DNA from: Pyrinomonadaceae bacterium | GTDB lineage: Bacteria; Acidobacteriota; Blastocatellia; Pyrinomonadales; Pyrinomonadaceae | DNA: 64,000 nucleotides | Direction: 5' to 3' | NCBI GenBank assembly: GCA_026129865.1 | Contig: JAHCHG010000001.1 | Coordinates: 620,001 to 684,000, forward strand | Shown here: positions 1 through 9,900 of the stretch, in pieces | Position numbering within the stretch: position 1 is the stretch's first letter | How the letters are laid out: each line of letters begins with the position of its first letter | Program-made: the position numbers and the translations under genes | The notes under the pieces: generated by a model | Told to the model about the DNA's origin: nothing | What the model saw: the letters and a program-made list of their open reading frames with translations, nothing else | The model's database searches: none

Positions 1-1094
1 AAGTCGTTGAAGGTATGCAGTTTGACCGCGGTTACCTTTCACCGTATTTCGTAACAGATCCGGAAAGAATGGAAGCTGTTCTGGAAAATCCGTACATTTT
101 GATCAATGAAAAGAAAGTTTCGTCGATGAAAGACCTTCTTCCGATCCTGGAACAGGTTGCAAAACTCGGCAAACCGCTTCTTATCATTGCTGAAGACGTA
201 GAAGGCGAAGCGCTTGCGACATTGGTTGTAAACAAACTTCGCGGAACGTTGAACGTTGCTGCCGTCAAAGCACCGGGCTTCGGCGACCGCCGCAAGGCTA
301 TGCTCGAAGACATTGCTGTCATGACCGGCGGTAAAGTTATCTCGGACGATCTCGGTATCAAGCTTGAAACGATCACAGTTGACGACCTCGGACAGGCTGC
401 CAAGATCACGATCGACAAAGACAATACGACCGTTGTTGACGGCGCCGGCAAGGGCGAAGACATTGCGGGTCGCGTAAAAACGATCAAATCGCAGATCGAA
501 GAAACTTCTTCGGACTACGACCGGGAAAAACTGCAGGAACGTCTGGCTAAATTGGTCGGCGGAGTTGCGGTTATCAAAGTCGGTGCTGCTACCGAAACCG
601 AAATGAAGGAAAAGAAGGCTCGTGTTGAAGATGCTATGCACGCTACGCGCGCTGCTGTCGAAGAAGGAATTGTTGCAGGCGGCGGCGTCGCTCTGGTTCG
701 CGCTTCGAAAGCTCTCGAAAACTTCGATACGGAAAGTGCAGATTCCGATGAATTGATCGGTGTTTCGATCGTCAAACGCGCTCTCGAAGAACCGCTTCGC
801 CAGATCGCAAACAACGCAGGTCGCGAAGGCGCGGTCATCGTTGAAAACGTTCGCGGAAACGATTCGGCTTCGTACGGCTTCAACGCTGCTACCGAAGAAT
901 TTGAAGATCTCGTCGCTGCAGGCGTTATCGATCCGGCAAAGGTTACGCGCACTGCTCTGCAGAACGCTGCTTCGATCGCCGGCTTGATGCTGACCACCGA
1001 AGCGATGATCGCCGACGTTCAGGAAGAAGGCGAAGGCGGCGGAATGGGCGGCGGCATGCCGGGCGGAATGGGCGGCATGGGAATGGGAATGTAA
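1..1094 (+). CDS. groEL: 60-kDa chaperonin GroEL (3' part; start lies before the window)
   Basis: ATP-dependent cytosolic chaperonin that folds proteins in a double-ring cage with GroES. The frame is open from base 3 and the N-terminal ATP-binding part is missing, so roughly the last 363 residues are seen. Landmarks in order: [30 protein letters not shown] of the apical domain, [26 protein letters not shown], and [15 protein letters not shown] near the end, followed by the Gly-Met-rich tail typical of bacterial GroEL. A strong hairpin terminator follows 57 bases after the stop. groES would be expected upstream but is outside the window. The identification is secure. Confidence 0.98.
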   Translation, partial: VVEGMQFDRGYLSPYFVTDPERMEAVLENPYILINEKKVSSMKDLLPILEQVAKLGKPLLIIAEDVEGEALATLVVNKLRGTLNVAAVKAPGFGDRRKAMLEDIAVMTGGKVISDDLGIKLETITVDDLGQAAKITIDKDNTTVVDGAGKGEDIAGRVKTIKSQIEETSSDYDREKLQERLAKLVGGVAVIKVGAATETEMKEKKARVEDAMHATRAAVEEGIVAGGGVALVRASKALENFDTESADSDELIGVSIVKRALEEPLRQIANNAGREGAVIVENVRGNDSASYGFNAATEEFEDLVAAGVIDPAKVTRTALQNAASIAGLMLTTEAMIADVQEEGEGGGMGGGMPGGMGGMGMGM

Positions 1095-1150
1095 ATTTCC
1101 TCCTCGCAGGTGTTCGATTTCGGAATACCAACATTCACATAGGCAAGAAA

Positions 1151-1183
1151 AAGGCTCTGTTCTCAAACGAACGGAGCCTTTTT
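1151..1183 (+). terminator. Rho-independent terminator of groEL
   Basis: A 12-bp stem (AAGGCTCTGTTC with GAACGGAGCCTT, one G-T pair) and a 6-base loop are followed by a run of T. It lies 57 bases after the groEL stop and before the converging minus-strand gene. Confidence 0.88.
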
Positions 1184-1220
1184 GTGTCACGAGGATTAAA
1201 TCGAGCGAAAAATTCTCGAA

Positions 1221-1712
1221 CTATCTTGTCTTACGTACGATCGTAGAATTTTCCCGAAAATTCAATGGTCGCCTTAAAATCAGCTTTACATAACCGTATT
1301 CAATGCCTTCAAGTCCTTGCAAGGTCTTATGCGTAATATCTTCCATCTGCCCTAATTTTGTAATCCACCACCCATTTGCAAGTTGCCTCGAGGCATGAGT
1401 TACTTCAGAATCCTTCACATAAAAGGCAACTTTTTCAAATCCTTCTTCAAAGCTTTCGTCGGTCCGTTCCTGAAACCATAACAAATTAAATTGTTTTTCG
1501 AAATTATCTAATGTTTCGCCCAACTCGCCAGTCAACCAACAATACCTTTGATTTGTCGAGGGCTGCATACAATGGTCAGAGTATCCAGCCGCCCACGCAA
1601 AACAATTATAAGTGAAATCAACTGGACTAGTGATTTCAAACTCGTCCAGTTCCAAGTTCGGGAAAAACCTACTTTGAATTTCTTTTTTTTTGAGGAGTCC
1701 TAGATCGACCAT
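1221..1712 (-). CDS. Small conserved protein resembling DUF7689 family
   Basis: 163 residues, function unknown. Sequence features: a YNCFAWAAG motif near residue 37, THASRQLANGWWITKLGQ around residue 105-122, and a C-terminal YGYVKLILRRP. This combination (YNCxAWA ... THAxRQL ... W.SKLG) recalls the family named DUF7689; that assignment is from memory and unverified. The Cys and His might suggest a papain-like fold, but this is only an inference. It is the last gene of three minus-strand genes with gaps of 3 and 5 bases, so they are probably one transcript. The cassette is visibly AT-richer than groEL and the genes that follow, which suggests recent acquisition. Confidence 0.7.
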   Translation of the reverse strand: MVDLGLLKKKEIQSRFFPNLELDEFEITSPVDFTYNCFAWAAGYSDHCMQPSTNQRYCWLTGELGETLDNFEKQFNLLWFQERTDESFEEGFEKVAFYVKDSEVTHASRQLANGWWITKLGQMEDITHKTLQGLEGIEYGYVKLILRRPLNFRENSTIVRKTR

Positions 1713-1715
1713 ACA

Positions 1716-2165
1716 TTACTTGGTTAAGTAATTGTTTATTCTTCCCCATTCTTTCCAGTTTTCAATCGCTTCTTCAACACTTTCCGCGGTTGCTGCAGGA
1801 TCCTCCCCCGTAATCGCCTCCAACGCCCGAAACCAGGCTAAAAAAGGGCGACGCGAAAATCTTTCAAAAATTTGTGGCAAAAACTTGTTTCCAATCGCAA
1901 CGATTCGAAGAAATGCTGGATGTCTAATCTGCTGACTTTCAAGCGATTGATATTTTATCGCATTCTCCCACGTCTCAACTAGCTTTTCGAATTCCACTAA
2001 TAAAGAACTGAGCTCTTCGGTGGGTTCTTTACGACTGATATAAGAGTACCAGAATGTTTGCTTTTCGATACATTCCATGTCATCGGCAATCATTTTGGGA
2101 GTCGCGCCATGAAGATGACGGCTTTTTTTACGACATTGAAAGCCTCTTATAGATTGATCTGTCAT
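1716..2165 (-). CDS. Hypothetical protein
   Basis: 149 residues, not recognised. It is predicted to be mostly helical and soluble, with no signal peptide. The C-terminal half (HPAFLRIVAIGNKFLPQIF then FLAWFRALEAITGEDPA and ENWKEWGRINNYL) has the look of a conserved domain in which a residue block sits next to 'AITGEDP'. A second possible start is the Met at residue 25, which would remove a basic, poorly conserved-looking N-terminus; no clear ribosome site decides between them. It sits 3 bases upstream of the DUF7689-like gene and 5 bases downstream of another hypothetical gene, so a shared role is likely. Confidence 0.6.
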   Translation of the reverse strand: MTDQSIRGFQCRKKSRHLHGATPKMIADDMECIEKQTFWYSYISRKEPTEELSSLLVEFEKLVETWENAIKYQSLESQQIRHPAFLRIVAIGNKFLPQIFERFSRRPFLAWFRALEAITGEDPAATAESVEEAIENWKEWGRINNYLTK

Positions 2166-2170
2166 GATAT

Positions 2171-2791
2171 TTAATCCTCACGCTCTACGAGTGAATTTGC
2201 AAAACTTCCAAAGTATTCCACTTCAGCTAAATAGTTAAAAACGGAAGGTCTTATAGCTATTTTGCCTCCTATGATTATATTGATTCCTTTTGCGAGCGAG
2301 GAAATTAAAATTGTCTTGGCTCTTGCGTCCGCCAACGAAATTTCATAACCGGAAACAAACGAATTCTTAAACTTCTCGTTGTTAACTAGAACTGGATAAT
2401 TAAGCTGTAAAACCGATTTAAATCCAGTATCGTATGTAAAATGACAAATTGTTTGCGCTTCATATTCTAACTCTTCAAAAAACGCTCCTAACAATTTGAA
2501 AACGTTCTCCGTTGGGGTTTGGTGAACTTCCAACTCACTGCCCTCATCCTCAAGTTTCGACGAATGATACGAAATTTCCAGTAAGCTTCTCTCACCTTCC
2601 AATAAAACTTCGAGATGGGAATGTTCCGCTCGACCCCTAATCTTACTATTGTGATGAGTGACAAAAAAATTGTGGCGTTCGTCTTCACAAAAGATCGACT
2701 TTCGAAATTCTTTTTCTTGGAATTTTCTTGCATCGAATTTCATAGTGAGCTGAAAGTTGACACACCGAAGCTTCTTCAAACTATTAGTCAT
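2171..2791 (-). CDS. Hypothetical protein
   Basis: 206 residues, not recognised. The N-terminus is rich in Lys/Phe/Glu, the middle is acidic, and a hydrophobic stretch 'ILISSLAKGINIIIGGKIAI' occurs near residue 160-180; it is too polar overall to call a membrane protein. It is first in the three-gene minus-strand cassette. The start at 2791 is preceded on the minus strand by a purine-rich AAACGAGAAAATG context, a weak ribosome site. AT-rich composition sets it apart from the rest of the window. The function cannot be inferred. Confidence 0.55.
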   Translation of the reverse strand: MTNSLKKLRCVNFQLTMKFDARKFQEKEFRKSIFCEDERHNFFVTHHNSKIRGRAEHSHLEVLLEGERSLLEISYHSSKLEDEGSELEVHQTPTENVFKLLGAFFEELEYEAQTICHFTYDTGFKSVLQLNYPVLVNNEKFKNSFVSGYEISLADARAKTILISSLAKGINIIIGGKIAIRPSVFNYLAEVEYFGSFANSLVERED

Positions 2792-3555
2792 TTTCTCGTT
2801 TCCCTATTTGATGCAAAAATAATTCATCTTTCTATAGAATAGCAAGTCAGTAATGCTTTAATAAACACATTAGATAAATAGAATCTTGGAATTCGCCTTT
2901 TTCAGTCCGCTCCTTAAAGCGAGGCACAGTCTCGAATGGCTTAAAATATAACTCTTATTTTAAGGGGAAAGGCGGCTCGCCTTTATGGTGTCCTATATTT
3001 TAGCCCGTATCATTTTAGCACCTTTCTTGACAAATTCTTGGAAAACCTCTACAAAATAAACGTTTAGGCGATTGAGACGGGTGTTTGAACGGGCGGAATT
3101 TACTGTTCGCGGGAGATCTTTTAACGGCAACGGAGGTTCCGTTGCCGGCAACGGAAGTTCCGTGACCATTAACGGAGGTTCCGCGAACGATAACGGAAGA
3201 TCCGTGACCATTAACAGAAGTTCCGCGAACGGCAACGGAAGATCCGCGAATATTAACGGAAGATCTGCGAACGGTAATCTAAGCCGCGCGAACATCGAAA
3301 TTGCTTTCACATATCTCAAAATAAACGAAATCCGGATACCCTTTTACGTTGCCACAAAAATCCTTAAAAATTAGGACGTCTTTTTTGTAAGACGGGCGTC
3401 GAAGCTTCGATGAAGGAATATGAAGACTGTAAACGACTCGGCGAATCTCATGATCCCATCATCGGAAGATGCAGTAAGGCAATCAAATAGCTGACGCCTT
3501 GTCATTTTTTTCGAAGATCAATATGATTTTCTTACCCCTTCTCAGGAGTCTCCAA
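2792..3555. other. Long intergenic region upstream of the repeat-protein genes
   Basis: About 760 bases without a convincing gene. It holds a 7-bp perfect hairpin at 2968-2984 (AAAGGCG gct CGCCTTT), the 21-bp tandem array at 3111-3278, a 12-bp palindrome TCGAAGCTTCGA at 3399-3410, and finally a good ribosome site AGGAG at 3544-3548 for the downstream gene. Promoters for the genes on both sides probably lie here but no pair of hexamers stands out. Confidence 0.6.
3111..3278. repeat. 21-bp tandem repeat array, eight units
   Basis: Eight units of exactly 21 bases start at 3111, 3132, 3153, 3174, 3195, 3216, 3237 and 3258. Each has a 9-base part of the form GGA(A/G)G(A/T)TCC followed by a 12-base part such as GTGACCATTAAC or GCGAACGGCAAC. 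The 9-base part with its flanks forms a short palindrome (for example CGGAAGTTCCG), so every unit can form a small hairpin. The period is a multiple of three, so both strands are open over the array, but neither frame has a ribosome site or a plausible protein. Two alternating versions of the 12-base part suggest growth by unequal exchange of a two-unit block. Confidence 0.9.
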
Positions 3556-6500
3556 ATGAAAATTTTTCTCGCACTTGTTTTTGCGATCAGTTTCGCATTG
3601 TTTAATTTCGCTTCAAACATTCACGGACAACCACCGTCTCAAATCGACACTAGTTTTGCCCCGGTCATAGAAGGGTTTACGGGAACCGTAACCGCAATTG
3701 CGAAACAGCCGGACGGTAAGGTTCTGGTCGGTGGTTATTTTTTGTCGGCAAACGGCGTCGACCGGTTTGGGCTCGCCAGATTCAATGCTGACGGGTCGCC
3801 GGATAACTCATTCTCAGCTCCCTTAGGTCTTTATCCGACAGGGATACGAGCTATTGTCGTCCAACCAGACGGCAAGATTCTGGTCGGCGGGTTCTTTGTA
3901 ACTGCTTCTAACCCTTTTGCGAGTAAAAATATAGCGCGGCTGCATCCGAACGGCAGCGAAGACACGTCGTTTACGGGATACACAAATTCCGCTGTTTATG
4001 CGGTCGCTTTGCAGTCAGACGGGAAAATCCTGATAGGCGGAGCATTTACGAGCGTCAACGGACAGAGCAGATTCGGCACGGCTCGGCTCAACGTCAACGG
4101 AACAACAGATACTACTTTTTCCTATACGATCAGAACGACCTATTCGATAGTGATTCAGCCGGACGGCAACATTTTGATCGGCGGAAATTTTGTAAATACG
4201 CCGCCGAACACGCCCAGCTGCATTGTCAGAGTAAGCCCGACCGGTGCCGTCGACAGCGCTTTTATTTCTAATGCATCAGCAAACGGCTCCGTTCGAACTA
4301 TGAAGGTTGAATCGGATGGAAAGATACTTTTAGGCGGTTCGTTTTCGATCGTGAATGGAACTTTTCGCAACACGCTCGCTCGTCTTAACGCGGACGGAAC
4401 GATCGATCCTTCGTTTTCGCCGTCGATCACGGCTTCCACCATTACGAGCGTAGATAGTCTCGATCTCGACCTGAACGGAAAGATCTTGATCGGCGGTGAA
4501 TTTTCGGGTGTGAACGGCACAAGCCGACGAAACATCGCACGCCTGCACTCGGACGGGACGCTCGACACCGCGTTTGCGCCGCAAAACGGTACCAATTTGC
4601 CGGTTCGAAGTGTGTTACCAGAAAGCGATGGCGGGATACTGATCGGGGGCGACTTTCAAATCTTTAACAATCTTCCGAAGTACCGGATCGCCCGCTTAAA
4701 CTCCGACGGTTCATTAAACCAGTCCTTTAACGGCTCGATACATTCAAACGGCACCGTGTTCGATGTCGAGATACAGCCGGACGGCAAGATCATCGCCGCG
4801 GGAAATTTCTTTTATGTCAATGGAAACGCGGTCGGATCGGTCGCGAGATTCAACTCTGACGGAACTCTCGATTCATCGTTTGTTATTTCGCAGATCTCCG
4901 GCGATCCAATATACGATATCGAGATCCAGCCCGACGGAAAAATTCTTCTGATCGGTACGATCTATGTCGGTGCCGCTCAAAATCCGTCAGCGGTCGTGCG
5001 GCTAAATTCGAACGGGTCGATCGACGGCTCATTTATGCAGCCTTCCTCTACGGGAGTTGCTACCAAGGGTAAAATTCAGTCTGACGGAAAGATCCTAGTC
5101 GGCGGAACGCTTAGTTCAATTGCGGGTGTAACGAGAACAAAACTGGCGCGGCTTAATTCAAACGGCAGCGTTGATTCGGGGTTCAATCCTTCAATAACCG
5201 GTCAATCGACCGCTGAAATTGAGGATATCATCGTCAAAAGCGACGGAAAGATTATAATTGCCGGATATTTCACGTCGGTCAACGGCTCCGCTAAAAATAG
5301 TATTGCTCGGCTCAATTCGGATGGAACGACCGACACGTCGTTTACCGCAAATGCTTCGACCTCGGTGAATTCAATTACACCGCTTCCGGACAGCAGTATT
5401 CTCGCAACGGGATTTTTTACCTCCGTCAACGGCACGACCGTTAATCGCATTGCAAAACTTCTCCCCGACGGTCAGCTTGATCCCGGATTCAACGTCGATC
5501 CGGGATTAACTGTTCCCTACGTCGTTATAAAGCCGTATACCGACGGCAGGATTATCGTCGCCGGTCAGGGCATTTACAGCAATTCACTTCCGAGTAATGT
5601 CGTGATTCTCAACGCCAACGGGTCGACGAATGTGGTACTGTCAAACGCCCAATGGTTCAGGGGCAATGTTTACGACGTAGAAGTCGGCGGTAACGGCAAA
5701 GTGATTTTTGGCGGTTCATTTTCGAGAATCGCGGGCGAACTGCGGTTCGGGTTGGCGAGATTTAATTCGATCGACTTTACGTCGAACGTAAACCGACCGG
5801 TATTCGATTTTGACGGCGATTCTAAGTCTGATGTTTCGATCTTTCGTCCTTCGGTCGGCGAATGGTGGTATCTGCGGTCTTCGGATGGCGGGAACGGGGC
5901 GGTTCAATTTGGGAATTCTTCGGACAGGCTTGTTCCGGCGGATTATACCGGCGACGGCAAGACCGATGTCGCGATCTGGCGACCTTCGACGGGCGAATGG
6001 TTTATTCTGCGGTCTGAGGACGGTTCGTTCTATTCGTTCCCGTTCGGAGCAGCGGGCGATATTCCCGCGCCGGGCGATTTTGACGGCGACGGCAAGTCTG
6101 ATGCGGCGATCTTCCGATCTTCGACGTCGACGTGGTTTATTTTGAAATCGACCGGCGGAACCGACATTCGGACATTCGGCGCGGACGGCGATCTGCCGGT
6201 GATCGGAGATTACGACAGCGACGGAAAGTCCGATCTCGCGATCTTCCGACCTTCGAACGGTCAATGGTGGATAAATCGGTCGTCGAGCGGCACGACGACT
6301 GCAATAAGCTTTGGAACGTCGACCGATAAGACGACTCCCGGCGATTTCACCGGCGACGGCAAAACGGATGTCGCGTTTTTCCGACCGACGAGCGGCGAAT
6401 GGTTTATCCTGCGCAGCGAAGATTCTTCTTTTTATTCATTCCCGTTCGGGCAAACGGGCGATCTTCCGGCTGCCGGCGATTATGACGGCGACGGAAAAAT

Positions 6501-6624
6501 GGACGCCGCGGTCTTTCGACCGTCGAACAACACCTGGTACATGCTCCGCTCAACCGCCGGATTTCAGGCTGTCGGTTTCGGAGTGAACGGTGATATTCCG
6601 GTTCCCGGCGCTTTTGTCAGGTGA
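3556..6624 (+). CDS. Exported delta-60 repeat / VCBS (FG-GAP) repeat protein 1
   Basis: 1022-residue exported protein with no known enzymatic role; such proteins are presumed cell-surface or secreted binding proteins. The Met at 3556 is chosen because AGGAG lies 7 bases ahead and a signal peptide follows (MKIFLALVFAISFALFNFAS, likely cut near IHG-Q); the frame is open further upstream. Residues ~35-745 are delta-60 units, each ~50 residues with QPDGKILIGG-type cores followed by ARLNSDGT.D.SF. From about residue 751 there are VCBS/FG-GAP-like units (FDFDGDSKSDVSIFRPS, then DGDGKSDAAIFR) with Asp-rich calcium-type loops. No anchor or sorting signal is evident at the C-terminus (ends PGAFVR). 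It is the most divergent of four tandem paralogues and has its own terminator. Confidence 0.9.
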   Translation: MKIFLALVFAISFALFNFASNIHGQPPSQIDTSFAPVIEGFTGTVTAIAKQPDGKVLVGGYFLSANGVDRFGLARFNADGSPDNSFSAPLGLYPTGIRAIVVQPDGKILVGGFFVTASNPFASKNIARLHPNGSEDTSFTGYTNSAVYAVALQSDGKILIGGAFTSVNGQSRFGTARLNVNGTTDTTFSYTIRTTYSIVIQPDGNILIGGNFVNTPPNTPSCIVRVSPTGAVDSAFISNASANGSVRTMKVESDGKILLGGSFSIVNGTFRNTLARLNADGTIDPSFSPSITASTITSVDSLDLDLNGKILIGGEFSGVNGTSRRNIARLHSDGTLDTAFAPQNGTNLPVRSVLPESDGGILIGGDFQIFNNLPKYRIARLNSDGSLNQSFNGSIHSNGTVFDVEIQPDGKIIAAGNFFYVNGNAVGSVARFNSDGTLDSSFVISQISGDPIYDIEIQPDGKILLIGTIYVGAAQNPSAVVRLNSNGSIDGSFMQPSSTGVATKGKIQSDGKILVGGTLSSIAGVTRTKLARLNSNGSVDSGFNPSITGQSTAEIEDIIVKSDGKIIIAGYFTSVNGSAKNSIARLNSDGTTDTSFTANASTSVNSITPLPDSSILATGFFTSVNGTTVNRIAKLLPDGQLDPGFNVDPGLTVPYVVIKPYTDGRIIVAGQGIYSNSLPSNVVILNANGSTNVVLSNAQWFRGNVYDVEVGGNGKVIFGGSFSRIAGELRFGLARFNSIDFTSNVNRPVFDFDGDSKSDVSIFRPSVGEWWYLRSSDGGNGAVQFGNSSDRLVPADYTGDGKTDVAIWRPSTGEWFILRSEDGSFYSFPFGAAGDIPAPGDFDGDGKSDAAIFRSSTSTWFILKSTGGTDIRTFGADGDLPVIGDYDSDGKSDLAIFRPSNGQWWINRSSSGTTTAISFGTSTDKTTPGDFTGDGKTDVAFFRPTSGEWFILRSEDSSFYSFPFGQTGDLPAAGDYDGDGKMDAAVFRPSNNTWYMLRSTAGFQAVGFGVNGDIPVPGAFVR

Positions 6625-6695
6625 GTCGATCAGATCATAAAGAATCCCGAAGATTTGATGCTCAGCTTAAAAAAGTAATTCAAATCGACAAAAAC

Positions 6696-6727
6696 AGCTT
6701 TGTTCTGAAACAAACAAGGCTTTTTTT
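6696..6727 (+). terminator. Rho-independent terminator after repeat-protein gene 1
   Basis: A 9-bp stem (AGCTTTGTT with AACAAGGCT, one G-T pair), 8-base loop, then seven T. It separates gene 1 from the following three-gene run. Confidence 0.85.
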
Positions 6728-6739
6728 GTGCACAACGAC

Positions 6740-6759
6740 TTCGAAAAAATATTTTCGAA
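6740..6759. promoter_or_regulatory. Perfect 8-bp inverted repeat, possible operator or promoter element
   Basis: TTCGAAAA and TTTTCGAA are separated by AATA, directly after the terminator and about 195 bases upstream of gene 2. TACTAT at ~6773-6778 could be a -10 element but no good -35 was found. The function is inferred only from position and symmetry. Confidence 0.3.
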
Positions 6760-6954
6760 ATTTCCCTTTTCGTACTATACTTCGACTGAAGTTTTTGCCA
6801 ATAGACGAAACAATTAAAAAATTCCTTCTTAAAGTTACTTCCGGACGGTCGCCCCTTTGTATCGTTTTTATACCTTTTGAAGGATTGCGACGACGTTCAG
6901 ACGAACTTATCGTTTGTCCGTCTCAAATCCTTTTTATTTAACTGGAGCGAAATA

Positions 6955-9900
6955 ATGGAATTTATCAAAAGGATCTTTACAGTCACTTGTCTCATCCTTA
7001 TTACATTTTCGACCGGGCTGTTCGCCCGAACCGCCGGCGCGGTTGACCCTGCGTTTAGTCCGCGTCTTGTTGATGTCGACTACGTTTTTTACACCGGGTC
7101 GATTGAGAGGACAAGCGTTCGAAAGGTCGCCGTTCAGCCGGACGGAAAGATCGTTGCTGCCGGACTTTTCAATGTGGTGAACGATGCAATGCGCGACAAC
7201 ATCGTGCGGTTTAACGCCGACGGCACGCTTGATCCCGGTTTTAACCCGCCCGCGCTCGCTCGATTTAACGGCAACCAGCTTTTGATCATAACTGCGCTTG
7301 CGCGGCAGTCGGACGGCAAAATTCTCATTGGCGGAAACTTTACGACGACCGGCGCAGTGAGAAGAACTAATCTTGCGCGCCTTAACGCGGACGGAAGTCT
7401 CGATACTTCGTTTAATGCGAATCAGCCTGGAAACAGTCTCGGCGGAACGGTCGTGGACATAGAAATTTCGGCGGACGGAAAGATCACGGTCGGAGGCGAT
7501 ATCAGCGTCAGCGCGGGCGGACGGAAAGAAGTGGCGCGCCTTTTACCTGACGGCACGATCGATAACTCATTTAATCCACAAATGGACACCGCTAATTCCA
7601 CCGGCTCTCTCGACACATTTGTTCAGGCTGACGGTAAAACGCTGGTTTCGCTGCGGTATTCCAGCGGAGGCAGCAGGATCTATCGCCTGAATATCGACGG
7701 TTCGGTCGATTTTTCGCACATGATCGACGGCGGTTCGCGGGTCGTAAACCGTATGATCGTTCAGCCGAATGGAAAGATTTTGGTCGCCGGATCTTTCGAT
7801 ATGATCGACGGATTTCCTATTCAGGAAGGTATTTTACGGCTTAACGCAGACGGAAGCTTTGATACGACCTTTAACCTCGGAAACAGCGGCGCGGGCGGCA
7901 CTATTTCCGACGTAGAATTTTTATCAAACGGAAAGATCCTGATCGGCGGTTCTTTCGGTTCGTACAATGACGTGTCCCGGCAATATCTGGCGGTACTTAA
8001 CGACGACGGAAGCCTGGACGATTCATTCAGTTACACACCGGGGAGAGTTTTGGGCGTTTATGATCTCGCGCTGCAGTCCGACGGAAAGATCGTTGTCGGA
8101 ACATATGTCGATCAGTCCCAAGGTACATTCTTCCCGCCGATCGCCCGCTTAAATACCGACGCGACCATCGATGCTTCGATCGATCCTTTTATGGGCAGTG
8201 CTGGCAATGTCAATAAAATTCTGGTTCAGCCGGACGGAAAAATTCTGATCGCCGGTTTTTATAATCACATCGAAAGATTATTCCGCCGCAATTTCGCAAG
8301 ATTTAACAACGATGGAACGATCGATTCATCGTTCAGTAGTTCGATCTTTTTTCCTAATCCTTTAAGTACGCTCTTAAATCTCGCTCTTCAGCCCGACGCA
8401 AAGATCATCGCGACCGGCGGCATTCCCGAAGGCGCACGGCTTAATCCCGACGGCTCGCACGACGCGAGGCTGCGAGGATCGCCGCCGCCCGGAATCGCGT
8501 ATGTGCTGCCGGACGGAAAAATTCTGGGTCTGACCGATCGGACACAGAGATTTAGCGCGGACTGCTTCCTAGAGACCGAAGCGACAAGATTTAATTTTGG
8601 CGGCGCTCCTGTCAGAGCAGCCGTTTTACCGGACGGAAAGATCATCGTTGTCGGCACGTTTACCGAGGTAAACTTCTCTGCCGCCCGCGGTCGCATAGCG
8701 CGGCTTAACGCAGATACGACCTTTGATCCCACGTGGGACACGCCCGGCGGCGGCGCGAACAATAAAATAAACGACATTCTGCTGCAGGCAGACGGAAAAT
8801 TGATCATCGGCGGAGCGTTTACAACCGTCAACGGCAACTCAAATTACAAATATCTCGCCCGTTTGAACGCCGACGGAACTCTCGACACGTCCTTTAATCC
8901 GGTGTTGAACGGCGAGGTGATCTCTCTGAAAATGCAGCCGGATGGGAAAATTCTTTTTAGCGGCGCGATGACTACGGTTAACGGAATTTCGCGAAATAGC
9001 GTTGCGCGTGTGAATTCGAACGGAACGCAAGATGCTTCGTTCGATCTAGGTTCAGGGGCGGACGGAACGGTTCGAACTATTGATCTGCAGCCGGACGGAA
9101 AGATTCTGATCGGCGGCGATTTCAGACGCGTTAACGGAGTTGAAAGGCTCGGTGTCGCGCGGCTTTTAAACAATACTGTTCAGCAAACGAAATTATTCGA
9201 CTACGACGGCGATGGACGCGCTGATGTTTCGGTCTTTCGACCTTCGACCAGTCGCTGGTATGAGTTTTTGAGCGGAACTGCGACCGTGGTTGAAAAGACT
9301 TTCGGTGTTTCCGGCGACATCGTTTCGCCAGCCGATTTTGACGGCGACGGCAAAACCGACATTGCTATTTATCGACCTTCGACCGGCGATTGGTGGTATT
9401 TGTCTTCGGCGAATAATGCGCAGAATCAAGTTCACTGGGGCGCGAACGGCGATATTCCCAGACCTTCGGATTTCGACGGCGACGGCAAAGCCGATTTCGT
9501 CATCTTCCGACCGTCGGAGAACAACTGGTACCGCCTCGGTTCGACCGGACAGGTTTCGATCGTCAACTTCGGTCTGTCGGGCGACAAACCTCTGACCGGA
9601 GATTTTGACGGCGACGGAAAATCGGATGTCGCGATGTTCAGACCTTCGACCGGAACCTGGTGGTATCGTTCGTCTGTCAACAACGCACAGATCGCGACGC
9701 AGTTCGGCATTTCGACCGATATCCCGACACCGGCAGATTTTGACGGCGACGGCAAAACGGACATCGCGGTTTATCGACCTTCGAACGGAAACTGGTACAT
9801 CATCAACAGCGTCAACGGTACGGTCTCGATCGTCAATTTCGGATTAGCGGAAGACAAACCGGTGGCGGCAGACTACGACGGCGACGGCAAAGCAGATATT

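Larger units (their letters stand above)
6625..6954. other. Intergenic region between repeat-protein genes 1 and 2
   Basis: 330 bases holding the terminator of gene 1 (6696-6727), an inverted repeat (6740-6759), and the leader of gene 2 with GGAG at 6944-6947. An open frame spans most of it on the plus strand but has no ribosome site, overlaps the terminator and resembles nothing, so it is not called. Confidence 0.6.

Noticed and set aside
39..1190. Long antisense open frames across groEL
   Set aside because: They run opposite to an unmistakable chaperonin gene, have low-complexity composition and no ribosome sites; codon bias of groEL opens the other frames.
3111..3278. CRISPR array
   Set aside because: Units are contiguous 21-mers with no unique spacers and no cas genes nearby.
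3072..3374. Open frames on both strands through the 21-bp repeat array
   Set aside because: The repeat period is a multiple of three, so frames stay open automatically; the products are low-complexity (SANGNGR or LPLPFAE-type heptads) without start signals.
3410..3490. 26-codon frame MKEYEDCKRLGESHD...
   Set aside because: It looks protein-like but has no ribosome site, follows a palindrome and has no support from neighbours; possibly a remnant.
6621..6941. Plus-strand frame after repeat-protein gene 1
   Set aside because: It contains the terminator hairpin and overlaps the gene end; no ribosome site.
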